Shown here: one piece after another, positions 38,746-48,376 of the stretch | Layout: each line of letters opens with the position of its first letter | Numbering within the stretch: position 1 is the stretch's first letter | Origin: Rubripirellula amarantea | GTDB lineage: Bacteria > Planctomycetota > Planctomycetia > Pirellulales > Pirellulaceae | Length of the DNA: 64,000 bases | Direction of reading: 5' to 3' | NCBI RefSeq assembly: GCF_007859865.1 | Contig: NZ_SJPI01000001.1 | Location: forward strand, 496,001-560,000 | The notes under the pieces: generated by a model | What the model saw: only the letters and a program-made list of their open reading frames with translations | Database searches by the model: none | Told to the model about the DNA's origin: nothing | Program-made: the position numbers and the translations under genes

Positions 38746-39150
38746 TCAAGTCGAGGAGTCAGGAAGCTGGAACTGAATTTCACGGCCCCCCGAAAGCTGA
38801 ATCAATCGAGTGGCTTGGTCCGTCAGCCCCACATCGGAATTCAGTGCCGCCTCGATCTGGGCTGCCTGAGGAATGTTGTTCTCGACTTGCAGACGCCCGC
38901 CATCTTGGACCGAAATCTTCGGAGGCGGGTTCACTGGCAATCCGAGCGACGACAAAGTTTCGCTGATCTTGTCGACCAACGACTGTTTTGCATCGTCAAG
39001 GTTCACCGGCGAGTTCTCGCCGGATGCACCTTGCAGAATCTGGTCAAACCCAAGTGTTTTGTTTAATCCAAGCGACTCGCTGACACGACTCACCGCGCTA
39101 CCGGCCATGCGAGCAGCAGCGGCGGTAACCGGTGTGATAGGCAAACTCAT
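38746..39150 (-). CDS. Hypothetical protein (134 aa)
   Basis: 134 aa, no signal peptide or membrane segment. It is rich in Ser, Leu and Asn, with an amphipathic middle (DDAKQSLVDKISETLSSLG), then a proline-rich turn and a short beta-like end (GREIQFQLPD). I do not recognise a family. The ATG start is plausible and the frame has normal codon use for the region. It ends 54 bases from the tRNA on the same strand. It could be a small structural or envelope-associated protein; nothing visible supports more. Confidence 0.6.
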   Translation of the reverse strand: MSLPITPVTAAAARMAGSAVSRVSESLGLNKTLGFDQILQGASGENSPVNLDDAKQSLVDKISETLSSLGLPVNPPPKISVQDGGRLQVENNIPQAAQIEAALNSDVGLTDQATRLIQLSGGREIQFQLPDSST

Positions 39151-39199
39151 GAATATCCAGTTCTCAGTCGAATCGAGCGCGGTTATTGAATCAAAAAAC

Positions 39200-39526
39200 T
39201 CAGTGCTTGTGTTCGGTTTGGAAGCCGTATTCTTTGAACCACTTTTCCCACTTGTGGGCTTCTTCGTGGGTGTCTAACTCCATTTGCCTCCATTCGGGGC
39301 AACGATACTTTACGTCCACGTGACCGTTGTGAGCCGCTTTCTTCACTTCGCATCCGAGCTTAGATAGCGTTTCGGAAATGGTCTTAGCCTTCGCGTCATC
39401 GTGTATATGCTTGGCTTGCCATTTCTCAGCGCGATAACGAACGATTTCATCCGCGGCGACGTCCGTCGCGACAGCGGAAAAACCTGCGAGTAAAACAGCG
39501 GCCATCAAGGTCAATCGTGGAAGCAT
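39200..39526 (-). CDS. Small exported hypothetical protein (108 aa)
   Basis: 108 aa from the ATG at 39526, chosen because it opens a clean signal peptide (LPRLTLMAAVLLAGFSAVA). The mature part is charged, with two cysteines in short motifs (LGCEVKK and YRCPEW) that could form a disulfide, and it ends in His/Lys-rich EHKH. No family recognised. A start at 39589 is open but would put basic residues before the signal. It sits between the hypothetical gene at 38746 and the receiver-domain gene, all on the minus strand with gaps of about 50-110 bases. Confidence 0.65.
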   Translation of the reverse strand: MLPRLTLMAAVLLAGFSAVATDVAADEIVRYRAEKWQAKHIHDDAKAKTISETLSKLGCEVKKAAHNGHVDVKYRCPEWRQMELDTHEEAHKWEKWFKEYGFQTEHKH

Positions 39527-39634
39527 CAGGGAGATCCTGCGAGTTTTCGGAGGGAGATTTCGAGGCGAACGAAAGCGTTGCCGTCGCAAATGATGTAACT
39601 ACACAAGTTCGCTGCGAACGGTCAAGACAAGCCA

Positions 39635-40120
39635 CTAAAGCGTGACCCAACCCGGTCGAGAAGGACGTGAGCCACGACGGCGGTGGCTGTCGATTAGGGA
39701 TGGCATCCATAGAATTTGATCCACTACCGCGATGAGCGAATTGGGGTCGATCGGCTTGAACAGGCATCGAGTCGCCTGAGTCGCCGCTTCGGCCTTCTTT
39801 TCTAATCCCGCCCACTTGGAATCCGCGATCATCACGACTGGCAACTGTTCATAGCCGACGACTTGTCGAACCTGGGCGACGGTTGCCAAAGCAGCATCCG
39901 CATCGTCGGCGACGTCGCAGACGATCAAATCTTGGCGGCCCATCGACAGAGCTTTGATGACCGATTCCCCATCTCGAGCACAAATGCACCGGTAACCCTG
40001 GGAATCAAGCACGCCGGCGAGGGCAAGCAACGATAGAGGACTGGGATCCCAAACGATGATCGAAGCTGGCTGATTTCGGCTTCCTGGATCGTCCTTCCGG
40101 AAGTTAGATTTTTCGTTCAT
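39635..40120 (-). CDS. Stand-alone response-regulator receiver protein
   Basis: 161 aa with one CheY-like receiver domain (about 20-140). The phosphoacceptor is D69 in LIVCDV, and the conserved lysine is K122 in LFKPID. The acidic pocket has only D25 (IIVWDPS, where most receivers have two acidic residues), and the conserved Thr/Ser position is in MIADSKW. No DNA-binding or enzymatic output follows; the last 20 residues are basic and Arg-rich. It is therefore a single-domain regulator that should act through protein contacts. No histidine kinase is in the window. Confidence 0.85.
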   Translation of the reverse strand: MNEKSNFRKDDPGSRNQPASIIVWDPSPLSLLALAGVLDSQGYRCICARDGESVIKALSMGRQDLIVCDVADDADAALATVAQVRQVVGYEQLPVVMIADSKWAGLEKKAEAATQATRCLFKPIDPNSLIAVVDQILWMPSLIDSHRRRGSRPSRPGWVTL

Positions 40121-40256
40121 TCCCTGCGTTTAGCGACAGATGGGAACCGAACGCAAGGTCGAGCGGCCAATTTGGTGTTCCCTTGCGAATTTGGGCGTCT
40201 GCGCGGACAATTCCCACTCCGATTAATTCCCAGAGCTCCATCATCACGAAGCGAAC

Positions 40257-41822
40257 ATGACCAACGAAGGCGAAAAAGACCTGCTTGACCCCCGCGTGGC
40301 CCGACGCGAGAAGTTGAACAAGATCATTGAACGGGGAATCGACCCGTTCGGCCAACGCTTTGACAATCGCGACTTGATTGGCGACTGTATCGCCCGCGGT
40401 AACGAAGTGAAGTGGGTCAAAGAAGACGGTACGGAAGTCCCTTTGCCCGATTTCACCGACGAATCGCTCGACTATCGAAAATGGAAGACTGACAACGGGC
40501 CCGGTGAAGAAACGGGCCCGACCGTACGTGTTTCGGGACGCATCATGCTCCAGCGAGGGCAGGGCAAACTGTTCTTTCTTTCCTTGCGGGATTGGACTGG
40601 CGACCTGCAGATTTTCATCGGTAAAGGGCAAGTCGGCGAAGAGGCGTTTGAACTCGCCAAGCTGTTTGACTTGGGCGACTTGGTTGGCGCCGAAGGACGG
40701 CTGGGACGAACCAACACGGGTGAACTCACCGTGTTTGCAGAAAAGTTGTTTTTCCACACCAAGATGTTGGAAGTGCCTCCGGAAAAGCACGCCGGACTTA
40801 CGAATCCAGAATTGCGTCAACGCATGCGATACGCCGACTTGGCGTTCAACGATGGCGTTATCAAAACGTTCATGGATCGCACGAAAATCATCAAGTCGAT
40901 TCGCCAAACGCTTGACGATCAAGGGTTCTGCGAAGTTGAAGGCCCGACGCTGCACACGATCGCCGGGGGCGCAGCAGCACGACCCTTTGAAACTCATCAC
41001 AACGCATTGGATATGCCGCTAACAATGCGGATCGCGCTTGAATTGCACTTGAAGCGATTGATGGTTGGCGGCATGGAACGTGTCTACGAAATGGGCCGCG
41101 TCTATCGCAACGAAGGGATTAGCCCTCGTCATAATCCCGAGTTCACAATGATCGAGCTGTACCAGGCCTACGGCGACTACCGATCGATGATGGACCTAAC
41201 CGAAAAGATTATCATCGATGCGATTGACCGTATTGGCGGCGGATACAAGCGCCCATTCGGTGATAAGATTGTTGACTTCACGCCGCCGTTCAGGCGAGCC
41301 ACGTATGCGGAACTGTTCCAAGACGCCACCGGTATTGATCCTGCGGATGACGCTGCCGTGTTAGATCTGGCTAAGAAGTTGAAACTTGATACGGCCAACA
41401 AGCACTTGGACGTGGTCCGCAATGAGATCTTCGAAGAAAAGGTCGAGGACTCGCTAACAGGTCCAATCTTCGTCATTGACTATCCCGCTAGCATTTGCCC
41501 GTTGACGAAGCGAAAAGCCGATAATCCGGCAATTGCCGAGCGTTTCGAGATGTTCATTTTGGGTATGGAACTCGCCAACGCCTACACCGAACTGAACGAC
41601 CCAGATCTGCAAGAAGATCTGTTCAAAACGCAACTCGAAGGACAAGACGAAGAGGACTCGATGGCCAAGATGGACCATGACTTCGTCCGGGCCCTGCGTT
41701 ATGCGATGCCGCCCGCCGGCGGACTTGGCATCGGCATCGACCGCTTGGTGATGCTGCTGACGAATAAGAAGTCCATTCGTGATGTGATTTTGTTCCCACT
41801 ATTGCGTCCTGAATCTGAATAG
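40257..41822 (+). CDS. lysS: Lysyl-tRNA synthetase, class II
   Basis: 521 aa. It charges tRNA-Lys in the cytoplasm. An N-terminal OB-fold anticodon-binding domain (about 75-185; VSGRIMLQRGQGKLFF) is followed by the class II catalytic core. Motif 2 is VYRNEGISPRHNPEFTM and motif 3 is GLGIGIDRLVML near the C-terminus. ELYQAYGDY and ANAYTELNDP are typical LysS stretches. Length and domain order are normal. It is followed after 284 bases by a Lol-like ABC permease on the same strand. Confidence 0.97.
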   Translation: MTNEGEKDLLDPRVARREKLNKIIERGIDPFGQRFDNRDLIGDCIARGNEVKWVKEDGTEVPLPDFTDESLDYRKWKTDNGPGEETGPTVRVSGRIMLQRGQGKLFFLSLRDWTGDLQIFIGKGQVGEEAFELAKLFDLGDLVGAEGRLGRTNTGELTVFAEKLFFHTKMLEVPPEKHAGLTNPELRQRMRYADLAFNDGVIKTFMDRTKIIKSIRQTLDDQGFCEVEGPTLHTIAGGAAARPFETHHNALDMPLTMRIALELHLKRLMVGGMERVYEMGRVYRNEGISPRHNPEFTMIELYQAYGDYRSMMDLTEKIIIDAIDRIGGGYKRPFGDKIVDFTPPFRRATYAELFQDATGIDPADDAAVLDLAKKLKLDTANKHLDVVRNEIFEEKVEDSLTGPIFVIDYPASICPLTKRKADNPAIAERFEMFILGMELANAYTELNDPDLQEDLFKTQLEGQDEEDSMAKMDHDFVRALRYAMPPAGGLGIGIDRLVMLLTNKKSIRDVILFPLLRPESE

Positions 41823-41856
41823 GCCAACGATCGGACTGGAATGCCAAGGAGTTTGT

Positions 41857-41908
41857 GTCGCTGTCCTGAGTAGCTGTCCTACGTCGCTGTCCTAAGTTGC
41901 TGGGCGAC
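41857..41908. repeat. Tandem repeat, 13-bp unit x 4
   Basis: Units GTCGCTGTCCTGA, GTAGCTGTCCTAC, GTCGCTGTCCTAA and a more divergent GTTGCTGGGCGAC lie head to tail just after lysS. No other feature explains them. Confidence 0.75.
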
Positions 41909-42106
41909 TGACGCAATGGGACAGCAACTCGCTGAAGCCTGAAACAGTGAGGGGCGAGGGCACTGACTCGCTGGGACAACGAAACGCTGGAACGTGGTCC
42001 GTAAGTTCGATGCCTTTCCTCTCTTTACGTTGGCCCGCAGTCTCTCCTAGACTCCGGGCACTTGCACCATGGATGGTGAAACAGCAGTCCGCCGAGGGAA
42101 TGGCTC

Positions 42107-43648
42107 ATGTATCGTTTGTTATTGTGTTTCCGTTATCTACGGACCCGTTACATCGCACTGGCTTCGATTATCAGCGTCACGCTGGGCGTTGCGACCCTGA
42201 TTGTGGTCAACAGTGTTATGGCCGGTTTTTCCGTAGAAATGCACGAACGTTTGCATGGCTTGGCGTCCGATATCCTGATCGAATGCCATACCAGTGGCGG
42301 AATGCCCGATCCCGATGCTCATCTGCGTGAAATCAAGAAAGTCTGCGGCGATCAACTCGCTGGCAGTTCCGTTTCAGTTCACGTTCCTGCGATGTTGGGA
42401 ATCGACTTTGGCGGTCAATTGATCACTCGCCATGTGAACCTAGTCGGCATTGACGCAGAAACCTACGACGACGTCAGCCACTTCGGCCGCTATCTGCTGC
42501 ACCCAGAAAACAAAGACTCCGCTACCTTTGACCTGCGTGATGGTGGCTATGCTCCCGATCGTGATTCGTTCCCACGCAGCGGATGGGAATACCGCAGGAT
42601 GCGGACGATCTACGAACGAGAACTCGCTCTCGAACAAAAACGCGTCGACGCTTTGTCCCATTCCCCGACGGCTGATTCGATCCCCAGCGGCCCATCGTTT
42701 GGATTTGCCGCTCCCGATGTTCTGCGTGAGCGCACCGACGGACAGGTCGCCGAAGAATTCGATCCAATGATCGATCAATATCCAGGCCTCGTTCTCGGCA
42801 TTTCGACCTGCAGCATTCGCTATCGCGATGCGGAAAACAACGTTTCAGATCGTTACTACTGCCGCCCGGGCGATGACGTCCGCATGATGTTCCCGAACGC
42901 AGGCGATGACACCAAAGTGGTGAACCAGAGGTTCACCGTGGTCGACATGTATGAATCGGGAATGAGTGAATACGACAGCACGTTTGCGTTTTGCCGTCTC
43001 GATCAACTTCAAGATTTCCGAGGCATGGTCGATCCAGGCACCGGCGCCCGCAGTGTCACCACCATCCAACTAAAACTGGTCGAAGGCGCCAGCTTGAATG
43101 CGGTCCGCGATGCACTTCGCAAGCGATTCCCGCCAGATGTCTATGCTTACGACATTCAAACGTGGCGCGATATGCAAGGCCCACTGCTGGCAGCGGTTCG
43201 CTTAGAGACCACGATCCTAAACATTTTGTTGTTCCTAATCATCGCAGTGGCCGGGTTCGGCATTCTGGCAACGTTCTTCATGATTGTCGTCGAAAAGACC
43301 CGCGACATCGGAACCCTAAAAGCACTCGGTGCCTCAAGTGGCGGAGTGATGAGCATTTTCTTGAGCTACGGCCTGCTGCTAGGAATCGTGGGGAGCGGTG
43401 CGGGACTGATCGGTGGTTTGATATTTGTCGACAACATCAATGCAATCGCCGGCGTGATCGAGAAGATCACCGGCCAGGAAGTGTTTGACCCAACGGTTTA
43501 CTACTTCACCGAAATCCCGACCATCATTCATCCGTTCACGATGGTATGGGTGATGCTAGGCGCCGTTGCAATTGCGGCGATGGCGAGTGTCCTGCCAGCA
43601 CTGCGAGCGGCTCGTATGCACCCTGTTCGAGCTTTACGCTTCGAGTAG
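42107..43648 (+). CDS. LolC/E-type ABC transporter permease
   Basis: 513 aa. An N-terminal membrane segment (ALASIISVTLGVATLIVV), a long periplasmic domain (about 45-360) and three C-terminal helices form the FtsX/MacB topology of LolC/LolE. The motif EKTRDIGTLKALGAS is the usual cytoplasmic coupling loop. With the LolD-like ATPase 84 bases downstream it should form a complex that extracts lipoproteins from the inner membrane, a plausible need in a cell with so many lipoproteins. Only one permease is seen, so a homodimer is likely. A GAGGGAA sequence before the ATG supports the start. Confidence 0.9.
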   Translation: MYRLLLCFRYLRTRYIALASIISVTLGVATLIVVNSVMAGFSVEMHERLHGLASDILIECHTSGGMPDPDAHLREIKKVCGDQLAGSSVSVHVPAMLGIDFGGQLITRHVNLVGIDAETYDDVSHFGRYLLHPENKDSATFDLRDGGYAPDRDSFPRSGWEYRRMRTIYERELALEQKRVDALSHSPTADSIPSGPSFGFAAPDVLRERTDGQVAEEFDPMIDQYPGLVLGISTCSIRYRDAENNVSDRYYCRPGDDVRMMFPNAGDDTKVVNQRFTVVDMYESGMSEYDSTFAFCRLDQLQDFRGMVDPGTGARSVTTIQLKLVEGASLNAVRDALRKRFPPDVYAYDIQTWRDMQGPLLAAVRLETTILNILLFLIIAVAGFGILATFFMIVVEKTRDIGTLKALGASSGGVMSIFLSYGLLLGIVGSGAGLIGGLIFVDNINAIAGVIEKITGQEVFDPTVYYFTEIPTIIHPFTMVWVMLGAVAIAAMASVLPALRAARMHPVRALRFE

Positions 43649-43732
43649 GCCAGTCTTCGGCGTACTGCTTGTTTCGCAGTGCACTTGCCTCTCAAACGTT
43701 CCCCACCTGCCTCATCCGACCTGAAGCCTCCC

Positions 43733-44455
43733 ATGAATCACGAAACCGTTCTTTCTGCTCGTGGCATCTACAAGAGCTACCACAAAGACAAAATCGAAGT
43801 GCCTGTCCTTCGCGGCGTCGATGTGGAGGTTGAATCAGGGATTGTGACAGCATTGGTAGGTCGCAGCGGCAGTGGCAAGAGCACCCTGATGCACCTGATG
43901 GCCACCTTGGATCAACCGGACTTTGGTGAAATCCATTTCAAAGGCAAACGAATTGATAACGCGTCTCGCAAGGAACGCGATCAGTATCGCAATCGCGACA
44001 TTGGAATCATTTTCCAGTTCTATCACCTGCTGCCGGAACTATCAGCGATCGAGAACGTGATGGCTCCGATGATGATTGGACGCAGCATCGTGGATTACTT
44101 CCTGACGCGTAAGCAAATTCGCAAACAAGCCGAAGCAATGCTTGACCGTGTGGGATTGCTGCACCGAGCGACGCACAAACCATCGGAGATGAGTGGCGGA
44201 GAGATGCAACGAGCAGCGATCGCGCGTGCGTTGATGGCTAGCCCATCGCTGTTGTTGGCCGATGAACCCACTGGCAACCTCGACACCGAGACCGGCCACG
44301 AAATCCTGAAGCTGTTGTCGGAACTAAACCAGAACGATGGTTTGACCATTCTGATGATCACGCACGACGACTCCATTGCCGAAAACGCCGACGTTTGCCA
44401 TCGCATGTGTGACGGACAACTTGAAAACGCAGCACTTTCGCTGCAAGCGGCTTAG
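43733..44455 (+). CDS. lolD: LolD-type ABC transporter ATP-binding protein
   Basis: 240 aa from the ATG at 43733. Walker A is GRSGSGKST (43-51), the Q-loop is in FQFYHLLPELSAIENV, the signature is MSGGEMQRAAIARAL, Walker B is LLLADEPTGNLD and the H-loop is LMITHDD. All are intact, so it should power the preceding LolC/E-like permease for lipoprotein release. The MacB/LolD/FtsE subfamily can be hard to separate by eye; the neighbour favours LolD. It is convergent with sucD. Confidence 0.9.
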   Translation: MNHETVLSARGIYKSYHKDKIEVPVLRGVDVEVESGIVTALVGRSGSGKSTLMHLMATLDQPDFGEIHFKGKRIDNASRKERDQYRNRDIGIIFQFYHLLPELSAIENVMAPMMIGRSIVDYFLTRKQIRKQAEAMLDRVGLLHRATHKPSEMSGGEMQRAAIARALMASPSLLLADEPTGNLDTETGHEILKLLSELNQNDGLTILMITHDDSIAENADVCHRMCDGQLENAALSLQAA

Positions 44456-44516
44456 TGATTGCTGCAACAAGGCGATTCCCGCCGTGTTATCCCAACTCAT
44501 CACGTCGACAGAGAAG

Positions 44517-44542
44517 CGGACACGGTAAAACCGCCGTGTCCG
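44517..44542. terminator. Possible hairpin between convergent lolD and sucD
   Basis: CGGACACGG and CCGTGTCCG form a 9-bp stem with an 8-nt loop, just before the sucD stop on the other strand. No T-run follows on either strand, so termination is uncertain. Confidence 0.4.
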
Positions 44543-44547
44543 ATCAC

Positions 44548-45420
44548 TTACTTCGACATTGCCTTGACGACTGCGTCGCCCATGTCGGCCGGGGTCGGTG
44601 CAACGACGATTCCAGCGTCTTCAAGAGCAGCAACCTTCTCGGTAGCCGTTCCCTTACCGCCGCTGATGATCGCGCCGGCGTGACCCATTCGCTTTCCGGG
44701 CGGTGCGGTGCGTCCGGCAATGAAAGCAGCCATTGGCTTGGTGACGTGTTCCTTGGCAAACGCAGCAGCTTCTTCTTCTGCGGTTCCGCCAATTTCACCG
44801 ATCATCAAGATTGCTTCGGTTTGGTCATCTTCCTGGTACATCTTCAGCAGGTCGATAAAGCTGGTCCCAACAATAGGGTCACCGCCAAGTCCGACGCAGG
44901 TACTTTGACCGAGGCCTAGATTGCTAGTTTGCCAAACGGATTCGTAAGTCAACGTTCCCGACCGGCTCATCACACCAACCTTACCAGGCTTGTGAATGTA
45001 ACCGGGCATGATGCCGATCTTGCAAGCACCGGGCGTAATCAAGCCGGGACAATTAGGACCGATCAGTATCGAATCACTCGCTTTGACCTTTTCGTAGACT
45101 CGAACCATGTCGATGACAGGCACGCCTTCGGTGATCGCAGCAATGATCTTGATTCCTGCGTCGACCGCTTCAAGGATTGCATCGGCAGTGAAGGGCGGTG
45201 GGACAAAAATCATTGTCGCGTTCGCACCGGTCTGCTCAACGGCTTCTTCGACGGTGTCAAAAACAGGAATGCCTTCGACGTTTTGGCCACCTTTTCCAGG
45301 TGTGACTCCACCAACCATCTGCGTGCCGTAGTCACGGCAACCAAGTGAGTGGAACGTTCCCGAATTGCCAGTGATCCCTTGGCAGATAACTTTCGTATTG
45401 GCGTCGACCAGGATGCTCAT
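44548..45420 (-). CDS. sucD: Succinyl-CoA synthetase alpha subunit
   Basis: 290 aa. It forms, with SucC, the citric-acid-cycle enzyme that makes succinate and a nucleoside triphosphate from succinyl-CoA. The CoA-binding Rossmann domain opens with [14 protein letters not shown], and the phospho-histidine is H247 in [15 protein letters not shown]. The length matches bacterial SucD. It lies 84 bases after sucC on the same strand and is surely cotranscribed. Confidence 0.97.
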   Translation of the reverse strand: MSILVDANTKVICQGITGNSGTFHSLGCRDYGTQMVGGVTPGKGGQNVEGIPVFDTVEEAVEQTGANATMIFVPPPFTADAILEAVDAGIKIIAAITEGVPVIDMVRVYEKVKASDSILIGPNCPGLITPGACKIGIMPGYIHKPGKVGVMSRSGTLTYESVWQTSNLGLGQSTCVGLGGDPIVGTSFIDLLKMYQEDDQTEAILMIGEIGGTAEEEAAAFAKEHVTKPMAAFIAGRTAPPGKRMGHAGAIISGGKGTATEKVAALEDAGIVVAPTPADMGDAVVKAMSK

Positions 45421-45504
45421 GAGAGTAGGTTTTTAGATGGTGGGTTTGATAGGTGGAGTGAAAAAAGCAGGGAGTTGCGGAGACGAATATGTCTCCCAGC
45501 AAAG

Positions 45505-46689
45505 CTACTTGGTTGCAGCGACGATTTTTTCTGCCGCATCCGTGATGTCGGTGGCCGTGATGATGTCGACATCGCTTTCGGCAAGCATTTTGCGACCCTC
45601 TTCGACCTCGGTACCTTCGAGTCGCACTACCAACGGGACGGTGAATCCAACCGTCTTGCTGGCTTCGATGATCGCAGAAGCGATCGTTGTGCAACGCGCG
45701 ATACCGCCAAAGATGTTCACCAACACGCCTTTGCAATTGGGATCCGAAAGCAAAATACGAAACGCTTCGGTGACTTGTTGCGCGTTGGCTCCGCCGCCGA
45801 CATCCAAGAAGTTGGCCGGTTGGCCACCGTGGTACTTGATGATGTCCATCGTGGACATGGCAAGGCCGGCACCATTAACGAGGCAGCCAATGTTGCCCTC
45901 AAGCTTGACGTAACTGAGACCTGATTCACTAGCTCGAACCTCGGATGGCTCTTCTTCCGAAAGGTCACGCAATTCGAGCAGATCTTTGTGTCGAAACAGT
46001 GCATTGGAATCAAAGTCAATCTTGGCATCCAAGGCGACCATTTGCTCGTCACCAGTAATGACCAAAGGATTGATCTCGCACATCGAACAGTCGAAATCTA
46101 CAAAGAAACGGCAGATCGCGGGCATGAACTTCGATGCTGCTTTCGCAGCCGCACCGGTGATACCGAGCTTCTTGCAAAGCTTGCGAACTTGAAACGCTTC
46201 CAGCCCCACAGCAGGATCAAAGTGCTCTTTGAAAATCAGCTCGGGCGTCTCTTCAGCAACGGTCTCAATTTCGACGCCACCTTCGGTGCTGACCATCAAC
46301 ACCGGCTTCATGGCCGCTCGGTCGACCACGATACCGAGGTAGAGTTCGCGAGCGATATCGCAACCAGCTTCCACAAAGATTTGGTTGACAACTTTGCCTT
46401 CCTCGCCGGTTTGAATCGTGACGAGAGTTTTTCCGATCAATGCGGCGGCGGCAGCGCGAACTTCGTCGGCACTTTTGCAGACCACAACACCGCGTTGATC
46501 GGCGTTGTCTTTGATGGTCCCTTTGCCACGGCCGCCGGCGTGAATTTGAGCTTTCACGACAGCGATTTTGCCGCCAAGTTTTTCGTAGGCGGCGACTGCA
46601 TCATCTGGCGTTTTTGCCATGATGCCTTCGAGAACGGGAACGCCAGACTGGCGAAAGAGCGCTTTGCCCTGATATTCGTGGATCTTCAT
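45505..46689 (-). CDS. sucC: Succinyl-CoA synthetase beta subunit
   Basis: 394 aa. An ATP-grasp domain (about 1-240) starts with [19 protein letters not shown] and includes [14 protein letters not shown]. The C-terminal CoA-ligase domain has the glycine-rich [13 protein letters not shown] motif. It binds the nucleotide and succinate and pairs with SucD in the cytoplasm. First gene of the sucCD operon. The divergent UxaA-type gene starts 99 bases away. Confidence 0.97.
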   Translation of the reverse strand: MKIHEYQGKALFRQSGVPVLEGIMAKTPDDAVAAYEKLGGKIAVVKAQIHAGGRGKGTIKDNADQRGVVVCKSADEVRAAAAALIGKTLVTIQTGEEGKVVNQIFVEAGCDIARELYLGIVVDRAAMKPVLMVSTEGGVEIETVAEETPELIFKEHFDPAVGLEAFQVRKLCKKLGITGAAAKAASKFMPAICRFFVDFDCSMCEINPLVITGDEQMVALDAKIDFDSNALFRHKDLLELRDLSEEEPSEVRASESGLSYVKLEGNIGCLVNGAGLAMSTMDIIKYHGGQPANFLDVGGGANAQQVTEAFRILLSDPNCKGVLVNIFGGIARCTTIASAIIEASKTVGFTVPLVVRLEGTEVEEGRKMLAESDVDIITATDITDAAEKIVAATK

Positions 46690-46788
46690 CGACTAAACTG
46701 CGACGGGAATGAGGCGGCGAAATGAGAATGCGGGTCCTGAGTTGCGAATATACGCCTCAGAATCGATGCGGTGAACCATAGGAACATA

Positions 46789-48360
46789 ATGAGCAAAGTA
46801 AATGAATCGGCAGCCAGCCATGGTGTCATTCACCTGCGTCCGGTCGACAACGTCGCCATTGCGACCGCAACCCTAGCTGCGGGAACCACACTTTGGCTCT
46901 CCGGACGAGAAATTTGCGTCAACCGCTCGATTCCCGCCGGACACAAGTTTGCCGTCGCAAGCATCCCATCGGGTCTTCCCGTCATCAAATACGGCTGTCC
47001 CATCGGTAATGCAACTGCCGCGGTCTTTTGCGGCGACCACGTTCACACCCATAACTTGACGGACCACCACGTTGTTTCCAACGACTTAACGACCGTTTCG
47101 CCTCCATCGCCGCCAACCAAATTAAGCCGGACCTTCGACGGTTTCCATCGCGCCGACGGCCGCGTAGGGACTCGCAACTACGTGGCTTTGATTTCAACGG
47201 TCAACTGCAGTGCGTCAGTATGCCACAAGGTCGCCGAGCGATTTGATCAGCAGCGGATGAAACGCTGGCCCAATGTCGATGGAGTTTTTGCGGCCACTCA
47301 CACGACTGGCTGCGCGATGCAATTCAACGGCATCAAGCAAAAAATGCTCGGCCGAGTTCTTGCTGGCTATTCTCGACACCCCAACGTCGGCGCGTGCTTG
47401 ATTCTGGGGCTCGGGTGCGAACAAACCACGGCGGGTTACTTGACTGAGCATCAGGGTATCGTGTCGCTTTACGCCCCCAGCGGTGAAAAGCTAACTCGCG
47501 ATGATGGCATTCCGATCATGACCATGCAAAGTGAGGGTGGGACTCGTGCGACCATCGCCAAGGCAGAAACCTTCGTAGAACAATTACTCGATCGAGCGAA
47601 CATGTTCACACGAGCACCAGCCGATGCCTCGGCATTGGTGGTTGGCACCGAGTGCGGTGGCAGCGACGGTTATTCGGGACTCACCGCTAACCCAGCAGTC
47701 GGCGTGGTGTCCGATCGAGTCGTGGCCTGTGGTGGCACGTCGGTGATTTCCGAAACCACCGAGCTCTACGGTGCCGAACACCTGCTGGTCGCTCGCAGCC
47801 GCACACCAGAGGTTGCCCAAAAGTTGCTCGACCGAATCCAATGGTGGAAAGACTATGTGGCGATGTACGACGGACAGATCGACAACAACCCATCGGCAGG
47901 CAACAAAGCTGGTGGACTTACCACGATCACCGAAAAATCACTAGGTGCGGTTTCGAAAAGCGGATCAACAACGCTTGAAGAAGTCTACGAGTACGCTACC
48001 CCGATCACATCCAAGGGATTGGTCGTGATGGATTCACCGGGATTTGACCCGGCTAGCGTGACGGGTAAAGTCGCCGGGGGCGCAAACTTAGTCTTGTTCA
48101 CGACCGGCCGTGGTAGCTGTTTCGGATGTAAACCTACACCGGTGATCAAGATCGCGACCAACTCGGCGATGTACGAATCGATGCGTGACGACATGGACCT
48201 TAACGCCGGAACCTTACTGGAAGGCCGCGACTTACAAGATGTTGGCGAAGAGTTTTTTGACTTTGCCTTGGAAGTGGCCAGTGGCCGAAAAACATGCAGC
48301 GAAGAACTGGGGTTGGGCGACCACGAGTTCGTACCATGGACGGTCGGGCCAACACTCTAG
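46789..48360 (+). CDS. UxaA-family dehydratase (altronate dehydratase-like)
   Basis: 523 aa from the ATG at 46789, preceded by AGGAA at a good distance; a GTG at 46771 is also in frame. The N-terminal ~80 residues look like the SAF domain, followed by the altronate/galactarate dehydratase core. Its conserved motifs are GTECGGSDGYSGLTANPA and GRGSCFGCKPTPVIK, the latter with metal-coordinating cysteines. Fusion of both parts in one chain matches full-length UxaA. Altronate is the classic substrate, but related enzymes act on other sugar acids, so the exact one is open. It is convergent with the DUF1559-C gene (16 bases). Confidence 0.9.
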   Translation: MSKVNESAASHGVIHLRPVDNVAIATATLAAGTTLWLSGREICVNRSIPAGHKFAVASIPSGLPVIKYGCPIGNATAAVFCGDHVHTHNLTDHHVVSNDLTTVSPPSPPTKLSRTFDGFHRADGRVGTRNYVALISTVNCSASVCHKVAERFDQQRMKRWPNVDGVFAATHTTGCAMQFNGIKQKMLGRVLAGYSRHPNVGACLILGLGCEQTTAGYLTEHQGIVSLYAPSGEKLTRDDGIPIMTMQSEGGTRATIAKAETFVEQLLDRANMFTRAPADASALVVGTECGGSDGYSGLTANPAVGVVSDRVVACGGTSVISETTELYGAEHLLVARSRTPEVAQKLLDRIQWWKDYVAMYDGQIDNNPSAGNKAGGLTTITEKSLGAVSKSGSTTLEEVYEYATPITSKGLVVMDSPGFDPASVTGKVAGGANLVLFTTGRGSCFGCKPTPVIKIATNSAMYESMRDDMDLNAGTLLEGRDLQDVGEEFFDFALEVASGRKTCSEELGLGDHEFVPWTVGPTL

Positions 48361-48376
48361 AAGTTCGGCAACAGCT

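Noticed and set aside
39447-39815. 122-codon minus-strand frame between the receiver gene and the small exported protein
   Set aside because: It overlaps the receiver domain in another frame and the signal peptide of the neighbour; Ser/Arg-rich with no features.
40104-41000. Long minus-strand open frame of 298 codons opposite lysS
   Set aside because: It lies fully against the strongly conserved lysS gene, has no family resemblance and reflects the codon bias of the other strand.
45988-46725. 245-codon plus-strand frame opposite sucC
   Set aside because: sucC is certain on the minus strand; this is its shadow.
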